In this document: piece after piece, positions 1 to 5,735 of the stretch
How positions within the stretch are numbered: the first letter of the stretch is position 1
How the letters are laid out: each line of letters starts with the position of its first letter
Source of the DNA: DATNIC01 sp035604635
Lineage (GTDB): Bacteria > Vulcanimicrobiota > Vulcanimicrobiia > Vulcanimicrobiales > Vulcanimicrobiaceae
Assembly (NCBI GenBank): GCA_035604635.1
Contig: DATNIC010000049.1
Location: forward strand, 1 to 5,735
Length of the DNA stretch: 5,735 nt
Direction: 5' to 3'
Position numbers and translations under genes: made by a program
Notes under the pieces: model-generated
What the model saw: the letters and a program-made list of their open reading frames with translations, nothing else
Database searches by the model: none
What the model was told of the DNA's origin: nothing

Positions 1-1061
<1,061 letters not shown>

Positions 1062-1066
1062 GGCGA

Positions 1067-1243
1067 TCAGATCTTCTCGTGCGTTTGGCGCAATTGCGAG
1101 AGCATGCGATTCACCTCTTCGAGCGCATCGAGCACCTCACCATACGTCTCGGCATTGGGCTCGAGCTTGCCGTCGATGAACGCCTGAACGCTTGCAATCG
1201 CGACGGCCAATTCGTTGCGAATATCGTGCAAAAGCTTATCCAC
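1067..1243 (-). CDS. Stand-alone DHp-like histidine phosphotransfer hairpin protein (58 aa)
   Basis: A small protein that is essentially one helical hairpin: helix 1 (about 1-24) carries HDIRNEL with candidate phospho-acceptor His6, followed by a turn at DGKLEPN and helix 2 (about 30-56). This is the topology of a histidine kinase dimerization/phosphotransfer (DHp) domain, but there is no ATP-binding domain in this frame. The first 25 residues match the start of the protein at 3684-4274: from the His through IDGK, 12 of 21 positions are identical. The GTG start at 1243-1241 was chosen because it gives the same layout as that paralogue (His at residue 5-6). A TTG at 1276-1274 would add 11 residues, but it sits only one base after a perfect AGGAGG. 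The gene lies between ackA and the sensor kinase in a tight same-strand run. Possible roles are phosphotransfer relay, dimerization partner or regulator of the kinase. It may also be the N-terminus of the kinase separated by a frame change. The function is inference. Confidence 0.7.
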   Translation of the reverse strand: MDKLLHDIRNELAVAIASVQAFIDGKLEPNAETYGEVLDALEEVNRMLSQLRQTHEKI

Positions 1244-1277
1244 GGACCTAGGGGCTTGCGAGGCGGCGGCCGGCAAA

Positions 1278-1283
1278 CCTCCT
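1278..1283 (-). promoter_or_regulatory. Consensus Shine-Dalgarno AGGAGG without a well-spaced start codon
   Basis: AGGAGG on the minus strand just after the ackA stop. The nearest in-frame start for the small DHp-like gene is TTG at 1276, one base away and too close by usual rules. The next is GTG at 1243, 34 bases away and too far. No ATG, GTG or TTG lies at the usual 5-9 base spacing. It most likely serves the small gene, but which start it drives cannot be decided from sequence alone. Confidence 0.5.
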
Positions 1284-1287
1284 GTAT

Positions 1288-2355
1288 CTACGGTCCCAAG
1301 CCCAGGCTGCCGACGGTGTGGCGGGCGACGACCGCCTCTTCGTCGGTCGGGATGACGAGGACCGGGATGCGGCTTTGCAAACCGAGCCAAGCGGCGCCCT
1401 CACAAACGCGCGCACGAATCTCCGGCGCGTGCTCTCCGATGCCGGCGGTGAAGACCAGCGCATCGAGGCCTCCCAACGCCGCCGCAAGCGAGCCGAGCTC
1501 GCGCACGATGCGGTAGACGAAGAGTTCGATCGCCTCGCGCGCGTACGGTTCGGGACTCGCCAGCAACGTGCGCATGTCACCGCTCACGCCCGAAACGCCC
1601 AGCAATCCCGAGCGGTTCCAAAGCAGGTCTCCCAAGTCCGCCGGCGGCATGCCCCGCTCGAGCAGGTAGAGGAGGACCCCCGGATCCAGCGTACCCGGGC
1701 GGGTCCCCATCACCAAACCGTCGAGCGCGCTAAATCCCATCGTCGTCGCGACGCTCCGGCGGTTGCGCAAGGCGCACATGCTCGCGCCGTTTCCCAAATG
1801 CGCGACGACGATCCGCCCCTCGGCGGCGTCGCCCAGATGTTTGGGCAGCTCGGACGCGATGTATTCATAAGAGAGGCCGTGGTAGCCATACCCGCGGACG
1901 CCCTTCTCCGTAATCTCCCGAGGCAGCGCAACGGCTGTTGCAACGGCGGACTGGTGATGATGAAAGGCCGTGTCGAAACACGCGACTTGGGGCAACCCCG
2001 GGTGCAATCGCTCGAGCGCCTCGACTGCCGCGATATTGCGCCCCTGATGAAGCGGCGCTAAGGGGATGAGCTCACGGAGCCCCGCAAGGACGGACGGATC
2101 GATGCGCACCGGCTCGAAAAAGCGCGTTCCGCCATGCACGATTCTGTGCCCCGCGGCAGCGATGCGCAGGGATGGAAGCTCGCGATCGATCTCCGCAAGC
2201 GCCCCGGCGAACGCGTCCTCGTGCGACTGACCCGGCGAGATCTCGACCGTCCGGTGCAGAGCAGCGGCGGTACTGCGTAACTCCTTGCCGATCTCGAAGA
2301 GCGACAGCTTGATGCTCGATGAACCCGCATTCACCGCCAGGACGGCCGTATTCAT
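1288..2355 (-). CDS. ackA: Acetate kinase (acetate/propionate kinase family)
   Basis: Cytosolic kinase interconverting acetate plus ATP and acetyl phosphate plus ADP. At 355 aa it is shorter than the usual roughly 400 aa, but every motif is present in order. These are NAGSSSIK (Asn9, phosphate-binding serines), HRIVHGG (Arg71), LAPLH (His103), FDTAFH (Asp128), GYHGLS (His159), HLGNGAS, GTRPGTLDPG (Arg219), AGIGEHAPEIR and the C-terminal IPTDEE acidic pair. These correspond to the catalytic and binding residues known from the Methanosarcina enzyme. The more common LAPLHNP and TRSGDIDPG read LAPLHQG and TRPGTLDPG here, so it is a divergent subtype. The ATG at 2355-2353 is set directly before the first strand. 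No phosphotransacetylase or phosphoketolase gene is in the window. Instead the gene leads a run of signalling genes downstream and diverges from a response regulator. Propionate kinase is an alternative substrate assignment. Confidence 0.95.
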   Translation of the reverse strand: MNTAVLAVNAGSSSIKLSLFEIGKELRSTAAALHRTVEISPGQSHEDAFAGALAEIDRELPSLRIAAAGHRIVHGGTRFFEPVRIDPSVLAGLRELIPLAPLHQGRNIAAVEALERLHPGLPQVACFDTAFHHHQSAVATAVALPREITEKGVRGYGYHGLSYEYIASELPKHLGDAAEGRIVVAHLGNGASMCALRNRRSVATTMGFSALDGLVMGTRPGTLDPGVLLYLLERGMPPADLGDLLWNRSGLLGVSGVSGDMRTLLASPEPYAREAIELFVYRIVRELGSLAAALGGLDALVFTAGIGEHAPEIRARVCEGAAWLGLQSRIPVLVIPTDEEAVVARHTVGSLGLGP

Positions 2356-2405
2356 CGGACCGGGAGCCCCTTTTCGCCGCGCCGAAGCACGGAATGCAAG
2401 CGACT
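2356..2405. promoter_or_regulatory. Short divergent gap between ackA and the response regulator gene
   Basis: Only 38-50 bases separate the two divergent start codons, depending on whether the regulator begins at 2394 or 2406. No convincing -35/-10 pair was seen on either strand and no strong Shine-Dalgarno for either gene. At least one promoter probably lies within the neighbouring coding sequence, or the promoters overlap back to back. An autoregulated operator would fit this position, but no clear direct or inverted repeat is visible. Confidence 0.35.
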
Positions 2406-3113
2406 ATGGAAGAAATCGTCAAGCAACGCCGCGCCCTCATCGTCGATGACGAACGCACGATCGTCGAGGTCCTCTCTAATTACCTCAAAGACGAGGGCTT
2501 CGTGGTGACGGGGGCATTCGACGGAGGGGAAGGCCTGAAGAAGGCGCTCGCGGAGCCGTTCGACGTGATCCTCCTCGATCTGAATCTGCCGACGATGTCG
2601 GGAGTCGAAATCTTCAAGCAGGTTCGCAAGGTCTCCGACGTCCCGATCCTCATGGTGACGTCCCGCGACGACTCCGTCGATCGCATCGTCGGGCTGGAGC
2701 TCGGAGCCGATGACTATATCGCGAAGCCGTTCAATCCTCGCGAAGTCGTCGCACGCGTCAAGAACATCATTCACCGCACTGAGCGCAAGCCGTCGATCAC
2801 CCGGGTCGAGCATGACGTTCAGCGCATCGCCGACCTCGAGATCGATCGCACCGGTCACGAAGTACGCCTCGCCGGCAAACTGCTGAAGCTCACCCCGATG
2901 GAGTACCGGATCCTCGACGTGCTCGCGCACAACTCCGGGGTCGCCCTCACGCGCTCGCAGTTGCTCGATAACATCAACGCCGACTCCACCGAGATCTATG
3001 ACCGCACGCTCGACAAGCACATCGCGAATCTGCGGAACAAGATCGGCGACGACCCCAACCACCCACGATACATCATAACCGTCCAGGGCGTCGGCTACAA
3101 GTTCACCCAGTAG
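2406..3113 (+). CDS. OmpR/PhoB-family response regulator
   Basis: DNA-binding transcription regulator controlled by phosphorylation. Starting at ATG 2406 (235 aa), the receiver domain covers about 8-120. It has the acidic pair Asp14-Asp15, phospho-acceptor Asp58 in LLDLNLP, switch residues Thr85 and Tyr104, and Lys107 in the KPF motif. The winged-helix DNA-binding domain covers about 140-235, with LTPMEYRIL, the recognition-helix region DRTLDKHIANLRNKI and the wing hairpin ending GVGYKF. An in-frame ATG at 2394 would add four residues, and neither start has a strong ribosome site. A longer in-frame extension to 2319 overlaps ackA and is not needed by the domain. All residues for phosphotransfer are intact. 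It lies opposite the ackA/sensor-kinase run and upstream of a phosphotransferase-like gene, so both are candidate phosphate sources. Acetyl phosphate is another. Target genes are not evident. Confidence 0.95.
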   Translation: MEEIVKQRRALIVDDERTIVEVLSNYLKDEGFVVTGAFDGGEGLKKALAEPFDVILLDLNLPTMSGVEIFKQVRKVSDVPILMVTSRDDSVDRIVGLELGADDYIAKPFNPREVVARVKNIIHRTERKPSITRVEHDVQRIADLEIDRTGHEVRLAGKLLKLTPMEYRILDVLAHNSGVALTRSQLLDNINADSTEIYDRTLDKHIANLRNKIGDDPNHPRYIITVQGVGYKFTQ

Positions 3114-3140
3114 GTCTCTTCGCCGGGCCTTCATCGACCG

Positions 3141-3172
3141 TTCACCATCTCGTCAAAGCCCGCGGCTATGCT
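3141..3172 (+). promoter_or_regulatory. Weak promoter-like element upstream of the SRPBCC-like gene
   Basis: TTCACC at 3141-3146 and TATGCT at 3167-3172 are separated by 20 bases, longer than the usual 16-18 for sigma-70. A similar TTCAAC-N20-TAGGGT arrangement lies before the oxidase operon. It sits in the 79-base gap after the response regulator, which otherwise shows no hairpin terminator. The call is tentative. Confidence 0.2.
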
Positions 3173-3178
3173 TCGCTC

Positions 3179-3185
3179 GGGAGGA
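3179..3185 (+). promoter_or_regulatory. Strong ribosome binding site GGGAGGA
   Basis: GGGAGGA lies 7 bases before the ATG at 3193 and fixes that start. It is one of the clearest ribosome sites in the window. Confidence 0.8.
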
Positions 3186-3192
3186 AACTTTC

Positions 3193-3684
3193 ATGAGCAA
3201 GCTGGTCGAAAAAATCTATGCCGAGTGTGCCCCGAATCAGGCACCCGCCTACGTCGAGCGCTTTTTCAGCACCAACGCTGACGGAAAAGGGAGGGTCCTG
3301 CTGACCCTCTATGCGCCGATGGGGCTCGCGGGCTTGCGAACCGACCTGGAAAAACGGGTCGAATTCTCGTTGCACGAGATCGAGACCGGGAGCGACATGA
3401 TACCGACGATCCACTTGCAGTGGGAACCTGAAGGCGGCGGTCCGTTCCCGACCTTCAAGGGGACCCTCACCGTCGAGGCAGGCGACGACTACTCGGATTG
3501 CGCCCTCGCGCTGCGCGGCGAATACGAGCCGCCCTTCGGTGCGGCCGGCAAGACATTCGATGCGGCGATGGGGCGTAAAATCGCCGGGGCGACGGCGCGC
3601 GAGCTGCTCGAGCGGATCCGGGACTTCATCGAGCACGCATATCAAGATACCGAGCGCGAAAAGAGAGCCCGCGCTCAAGCATAG
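3193..3684 (+). CDS. Conserved-type hypothetical protein, probable SRPBCC/START-like fold
   Basis: I do not recognise a named family. The 163 aa protein is soluble, without signal peptide or membrane segment. Its layout suggests a helix-grip (SRPBCC/START-like) fold: an N-terminal strand and helix (about 5-25), then a run of alternating strands including RVLLTLYAPMG (34-44), VEFSLHEIETG (56-66), IPTIHLQWEP (70-79), FKGTLTVEAG (88-97) and ALALRGEYEPPFG (104-116). A long C-terminal amphipathic helix follows (about 122-150, with AATARELLERI-like spacing), then a charged tail. The LxGxYxPPxG pattern before the last helix is common in such proteins, which often bind hydrophobic ligands. The start is fixed by the strong ribosome site at 3179-3185. 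Its stop TAG shares its G with the GTG start of the next gene, so the two are probably translated together. It may act as a ligand-sensing or accessory partner of the phosphotransferase-like protein. Fold and role are inference. Confidence 0.85.
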   Translation: MSKLVEKIYAECAPNQAPAYVERFFSTNADGKGRVLLTLYAPMGLAGLRTDLEKRVEFSLHEIETGSDMIPTIHLQWEPEGGGPFPTFKGTLTVEAGDDYSDCALALRGEYEPPFGAAGKTFDAAMGRKIAGATARELLERIRDFIEHAYQDTEREKRARAQA

Positions 3685-4274
3685 TGACCGAGATCCACGA
3701 ACTGCGCAACCGCCTGACGACCGCCATCTTAACGGTGACGGCGATGATCGACGGCAAAATGCCCTCGACGCGCGGCAACCTGCAGCACGTCGGACAAACG
3801 CTCGCCGATATCGAAACGATCGTCGCGAAGGGGCGAGACGAGGATTGGGGCGGCGACGACCGTTTCGTCGATCTCGCCGAGATCGCGGCACGAGTAATCG
3901 ACGCGATGATGATGTTGTCTGCGGCGGCGAACGTGAACCTGATCCTTGCCTCACCTTTCAACGGCTGCCGTGCGTTTCGCGCCGACCCGAGGCCGATCTA
4001 CCGCGCCCTTGACGGCGCCGTCCAGACGCTGCTGAGGGCGGCGCCTGCCGGAAGCACGCTCGAGATCGAGCAAGCCTCCGCGCAATCCGTCAACCTCGTC
4101 CTGCACTCGCCGAAAGATGAGGCGCCCGGCTCCGACCCGTTTGAGCCGATCAGGCGATGTTTGGAAACATATGGCGGTCACGCCGTCCGTTTGAGCGACA
4201 TGAAGACCGGTTATTGCTTGCAATTCCCGGGCGTACCGGCATGCGGATGCGCCGTTGGACCAGCGTGTGAATAA
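3684..4274 (+). CDS. Histidine phosphotransferase-like protein: DHp hairpin plus degenerate HATPase domain (ChpT/Spo0B-like)
   Basis: A 196 aa protein with a two-part plan. Residues 1-50 form a helical hairpin with HELRNRL (candidate phospho-acceptor His5), then AMIDGK at the turn and a second helix. This part is related to the 58 aa protein at 1067-1243. Residues about 60-182 resemble a HATPase_c domain: a VDLAEIAARV segment, ADPRPIYRALDGAV where kinases have the N-box, and ETYGGHAVRL near the end. Set against the complete kinase in this window, the essential N-box Asn becomes Thr115, the G1-box Asp becomes Ser142, and the glycine-rich lid (G2) is missing. It should therefore not bind ATP in the normal way. 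DHp plus dead ATPase is the known design of ChpT and Spo0B, which shuttle phosphate between receiver domains. The tail carries a CxC-x5-C cluster (Cys187, 189, 195). The GTG start overlaps the preceding stop (TAGTG), implying translational coupling. The phosphotransfer role is inferred. Confidence 0.8.
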   Translation: MTEIHELRNRLTTAILTVTAMIDGKMPSTRGNLQHVGQTLADIETIVAKGRDEDWGGDDRFVDLAEIAARVIDAMMMLSAAANVNLILASPFNGCRAFRADPRPIYRALDGAVQTLLRAAPAGSTLEIEQASAQSVNLVLHSPKDEAPGSDPFEPIRRCLETYGGHAVRLSDMKTGYCLQFPGVPACGCAVGPACE

Positions 4275-4300
4275 CGCGCGGCGGCGCCTTTCACCCAAGC

Positions 4301-4332
4301 TTCAACAAACGGTCACGACTGGTTGGTAGGGT
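4301..4332 (+). promoter_or_regulatory. Weak promoter-like element before the oxidase operon
   Basis: TTCAAC at 4301-4306 and TAGGGT at 4327-4332 with a 20-base spacer lie in the 64-base gap before the oxidase genes. The element resembles the one at 3141-3172, with GTCA at the same internal position. TAGGG may instead be the ribosome site of the next gene, being about 7 bases before its ATG. The call is tentative. Confidence 0.2.
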
Positions 4333-4338
4333 GCTCAA

Positions 4339-4479
4339 ATGGAGAAAGCACCGCACACTGACCGTCCTGCCGACGAAGAGTCGCCGCTGCCGGCGACGAC
4401 GGGGTTCGTCTTCACGATCGGCGCCCTCTTTGCCGTCGGCTGGTTCTTAATGTTCCTCCTCCTGCGAGCACGGTGGTAA
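4339..4479 (+). CDS. cbaD: ba3-type cytochrome c oxidase subunit IIa (46 aa, single helix)
   Basis: A 46 aa membrane protein: a hydrophilic, acidic N-terminus (about 1-20) followed by one hydrophobic helix (about 21-42, FVFTIGALFAVGWFLMFLLL) and a short basic end, RARW. It lies 6 bases upstream of subunit II, in the place where Thermus ba3 oxidase has its roughly 34 aa subunit IIa. That subunit is also one helix and is thought to replace a helix missing from the single-spanning subunit II. The sequence is too short for firm homology, so the assignment rests on size, topology and position. The N-terminal extension is longer than in Thermus. A ribosome-site-like AGGG lies about 7 bases before the ATG. 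The gene is short enough to be skipped by many annotation pipelines. Confidence 0.75.
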   Translation: MEKAPHTDRPADEESPLPATTGFVFTIGALFAVGWFLMFLLLRARW

Positions 4480-4485
4480 GAAGAG

Positions 4486-4953
4486 ATGCACATATACCGT
4501 AGCGAGCGCATCTGGATGGCGTTCGGGATCGGGATGCTCGCCGTCTTCCTCGCCGTGATCACGACCGCGGCGATCGTCGACGGTTTCGTCCCGCCCAGTC
4601 GCGTCCAATCGATCGACCCGGCCAAAGTGAGCGAGACGCCTCCGTTCGATCATCCCGGCTTACGAAAGATCGCCGAGGGCGAATACGAGGCCTATTACGT
4701 CGGCCAAATTTTTTCGTGGAACCCCAGCCACATCGATGTCCCCGCCGGTGCCCACGTCACATTCTACGTGACGAGCATCGACGTCGAGCATGGGTTCAGC
4801 GTTCCGGAGACCGGGATCAACACGATGGTCACGCCCGGGTGGGTCAGCTCCGTGGCGTACACGTTCAAGACGCCCGGCAAGTACCTGCTGATTTGCAACG
4901 AGTATTGCGGCGCAGGCCATCAGGTGATGGCCGCTTCGATCGAGGTAAAGTGA
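4486..4953 (+). CDS. cbaB: ba3-type cytochrome c oxidase subunit II (CuA protein)
   Basis: Membrane-anchored subunit that takes electrons from cytochrome c at the CuA centre and passes them to subunit I. The 155 aa comprise a short cytosolic N-terminus, one transmembrane helix (about 10-32) and a periplasmic-side cupredoxin domain (about 65-155). All CuA ligands are visible: His102 in VEHGF, then Cys137, Glu139 (backbone), Cys141, His145 and Met148 in CNEYCGAGHQVM. A single helix and small size are typical of the ba3 class; canonical A-type subunit II has two helices. No cytochrome c domain is fused, so the donor is a separate protein. Closely similar motifs (IDVxHGF, ICNxYCGxGHQxM) occur in the Thermus enzyme as recalled. 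The ATG at 4486 follows the small subunit gene by 6 bases, and subunit I starts 2 bases after the stop. Confidence 0.95.
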   Translation: MHIYRSERIWMAFGIGMLAVFLAVITTAAIVDGFVPPSRVQSIDPAKVSETPPFDHPGLRKIAEGEYEAYYVGQIFSWNPSHIDVPAGAHVTFYVTSIDVEHGFSVPETGINTMVTPGWVSSVAYTFKTPGKYLLICNEYCGAGHQVMAASIEVK

Positions 4954-4955
4954 GG

Positions 4956-5735
4956 ATGGCGACTCAATCGACACCCGGGGGGATCCCCCAGACCATCGAG
5001 CTCTCGCGCGCCCAAGGCGATCTCCTGGTCCTCACGCACATCTACACCGCGACCGCAGCACTCATCGTCGGCGCGCTCTTTGGCTTGCTCCAGGGGTTTT
5101 CGCGCGCAAATTTCATCGTGATGCCGCCATGGTTCGACTACTACCGCATGCTGACGGCGCACGGCGTATTGATGGCACTCGTTTTCACGACGTTCTTCAT
5201 CACCGGCCTGATGACGTTCTCGACCTATCGCACGATTCCGCGAGTCCGCTCGGTGAGACTCGGCTGGTCGGGTTATACGGTCATGCTGGTGGGGACGCTG
5301 ATGGCGGCGATCGAGATCCTCGCGGGTAACGCAAGCGTCCTCTACACCTTCTACGCGCCGCTCAAAGCGAGTCCGTTCTTCTATTTGGGCGCCGCGCTCT
5401 TGATCGTCGGGACGTGGCTCGTCGGGCTCGACATTCTTCTCAATGTCGTGTGGTTCAAACGCCAGAATCCGGGAACCAAAATACCGCTGCCCGCTCACGG
5501 CTCGGTCTTCACGTTCGTGATGTGGTTCATCGCGACGTTGGGCGTCGTCGCGGAAGTCCTGATCCTGCTCCCCTGGTCGCTCGGGATCACGAAAGGGGTC
5601 GACGTCGAGCTAACGCGGATGCTCTTCTGGTACTTCGGACATCCGCTGGTCTATTTCTGGATCATGGGCGCCTACCTGATTTGGTATAACGTCGTCCCGA
5701 CGGCATACGGCGGGCGCGTGTTCAGCGACTCGCTG
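4956..5735 (+). CDS. cbaA: ba3-type cytochrome c oxidase subunit I (partial, 3' end beyond right edge)
   Basis: Catalytic haem-copper subunit that reduces O2 to water and pumps protons. The first 260 codons are present, about half of a typical 550-570 aa protein, with several hydrophobic helices in the expected spacing. His69 in TAHGVLMA matches the low-spin haem ligand. GHPLVYFW carries His229, the first CuB ligand, and Tyr233, the expected cross-linked tyrosine. ASVLYTFYAPLK and LPWSLG are further landmarks shared with the Thermus ba3 subunit I as recalled. The remaining CuB histidines and the haem a3 ligand lie outside the window. ATG 4956 is 2 bases after subunit II's stop, with GAGG at 4942-4945 as a well-spaced ribosome site inside that gene. 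It belongs to the B family of oxidases, which usually have high O2 affinity and a single proton channel; this property is inferred from family. Confidence 0.95.
   Translation, partial: MATQSTPGGIPQTIELSRAQGDLLVLTHIYTATAALIVGALFGLLQGFSRANFIVMPPWFDYYRMLTAHGVLMALVFTTFFITGLMTFSTYRTIPRVRSVRLGWSGYTVMLVGTLMAAIEILAGNASVLYTFYAPLKASPFFYLGAALLIVGTWLVGLDILLNVVWFKRQNPGTKIPLPAHGSVFTFVMWFIATLGVVAEVLILLPWSLGITKGVDVELTRMLFWYFGHPLVYFWIMGAYLIWYNVVPTAYGGRVFSDSL

Noticed and set aside
1065..1080. Programmed -1 ribosomal frameshift joining the hairpin gene to the kinase
   Set aside because: The kinase frame is indeed -1, but no slippery heptamer of the X XXY YYZ type is present and no strong downstream stem was recognised. 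Coupling or an indel is simpler.
1244..1390. Extension of the hairpin gene upstream to an ATG at 1390
   Set aside because: It would overlap about 100 bases of ackA's conserved C-terminus and add an Arg/Pro-rich shadow-like segment.
1318..2061. Plus-strand open frame (247 codons) opposite ackA
   Set aside because: Antisense to a complete acetate kinase, and its Arg/Gln-rich translation has no recognisable domain.
2319..2405. Upstream in-frame ATG that would lengthen the response regulator by 29 residues
   Set aside because: It overlaps the ackA start region and adds Pro/Arg-rich sequence not seen in receiver domains. The family normally starts a few residues before the first strand.
2352..3134. 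Long minus-strand open frame (260 codons) opposite the response regulator
   Set aside because: It is antisense to a gene with intact receiver and DNA-binding motifs. Its translation is Asp/Val/Arg-rich and matches no family, as expected of shadow frames in GC-rich DNA.
3166..3954. Long minus-strand open frame (262 codons) opposite the SRPBCC-like gene
   Set aside because: Arg/Ser-rich composition typical of a shadow frame. The plus-strand genes have a strong ribosome site, a coupled overlap and domain-like structure.
4275..4295. GCGC-rich short hairpin after the phosphotransferase-like gene as a terminator
   Set aside because: The stem is only about 4 bp with no T-run after it, so it is not convincing as an intrinsic terminator.
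4920..5498. Minus-strand open frame (192 codons) opposite oxidase subunit I
   Set aside because: Antisense to an unmistakable haem-copper oxidase gene. The translation is a charged low-complexity shadow.

Overview
The window is 5.7 kb of gene-dense, GC-rich bacterial chromosome (about 60% GC by eye). It holds two functional blocks: a two-component or phosphorelay signalling locus around an acetate kinase gene (about 1-4274), and the start of a ba3-type (B-family) cytochrome c oxidase operon (about 4339 to the right edge). The lineage cannot be fixed from sequence alone. The oxidase resembles the Thermus ba3 enzyme as recalled, while the signalling genes and overall style would suit a poorly characterised environmental phylum such as Candidatus Eremiobacterota. 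That last suggestion is a low-confidence inference. No tRNA, rRNA, CRISPR array, insertion sequence or long repeat was seen, and no gap exceeds 300 bases.

Minus strand, right to left: ackA (2355-1288); a tiny gene (1243-1067) encoding little more than a helical hairpin with an HDxRN phospho-acceptor motif; then a PAS-HisKA-HATPase sensor kinase (1061 to beyond the left edge) that begins 5 bases after the tiny gene stops. The close spacing suggests one operon.

Plus strand, diverging from ackA across only 38-50 bases: an OmpR-family response regulator (2406-3113); a 163-residue protein with a probable SRPBCC/START-like fold (3193-3684); and, overlapping its stop by one base, a 196-residue protein (3684-4274). 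The last one opens with a hairpin clearly related to the tiny minus-strand protein (HExRN, then a shared AxIDGK turn) and continues into a kinase-like ATPase domain that has lost its nucleotide-binding residues. That is the architecture of the phosphotransferases ChpT and Spo0B.

The locus can therefore be read as a candidate phosphorelay: a sensor kinase, one or two stand-alone phosphotransfer modules, a DNA-binding response regulator, and an enzyme that makes or consumes acetyl phosphate, a known small-molecule phosphodonor for response regulators. The connections between these parts are inferred from gene order and motifs.

The right-hand block has the Thermus-like ba3 order: a 46-residue single-helix subunit IIa (easily missed in annotation), subunit II with a complete CuA site, and subunit I cut by the window edge after the first CuB ligand region.
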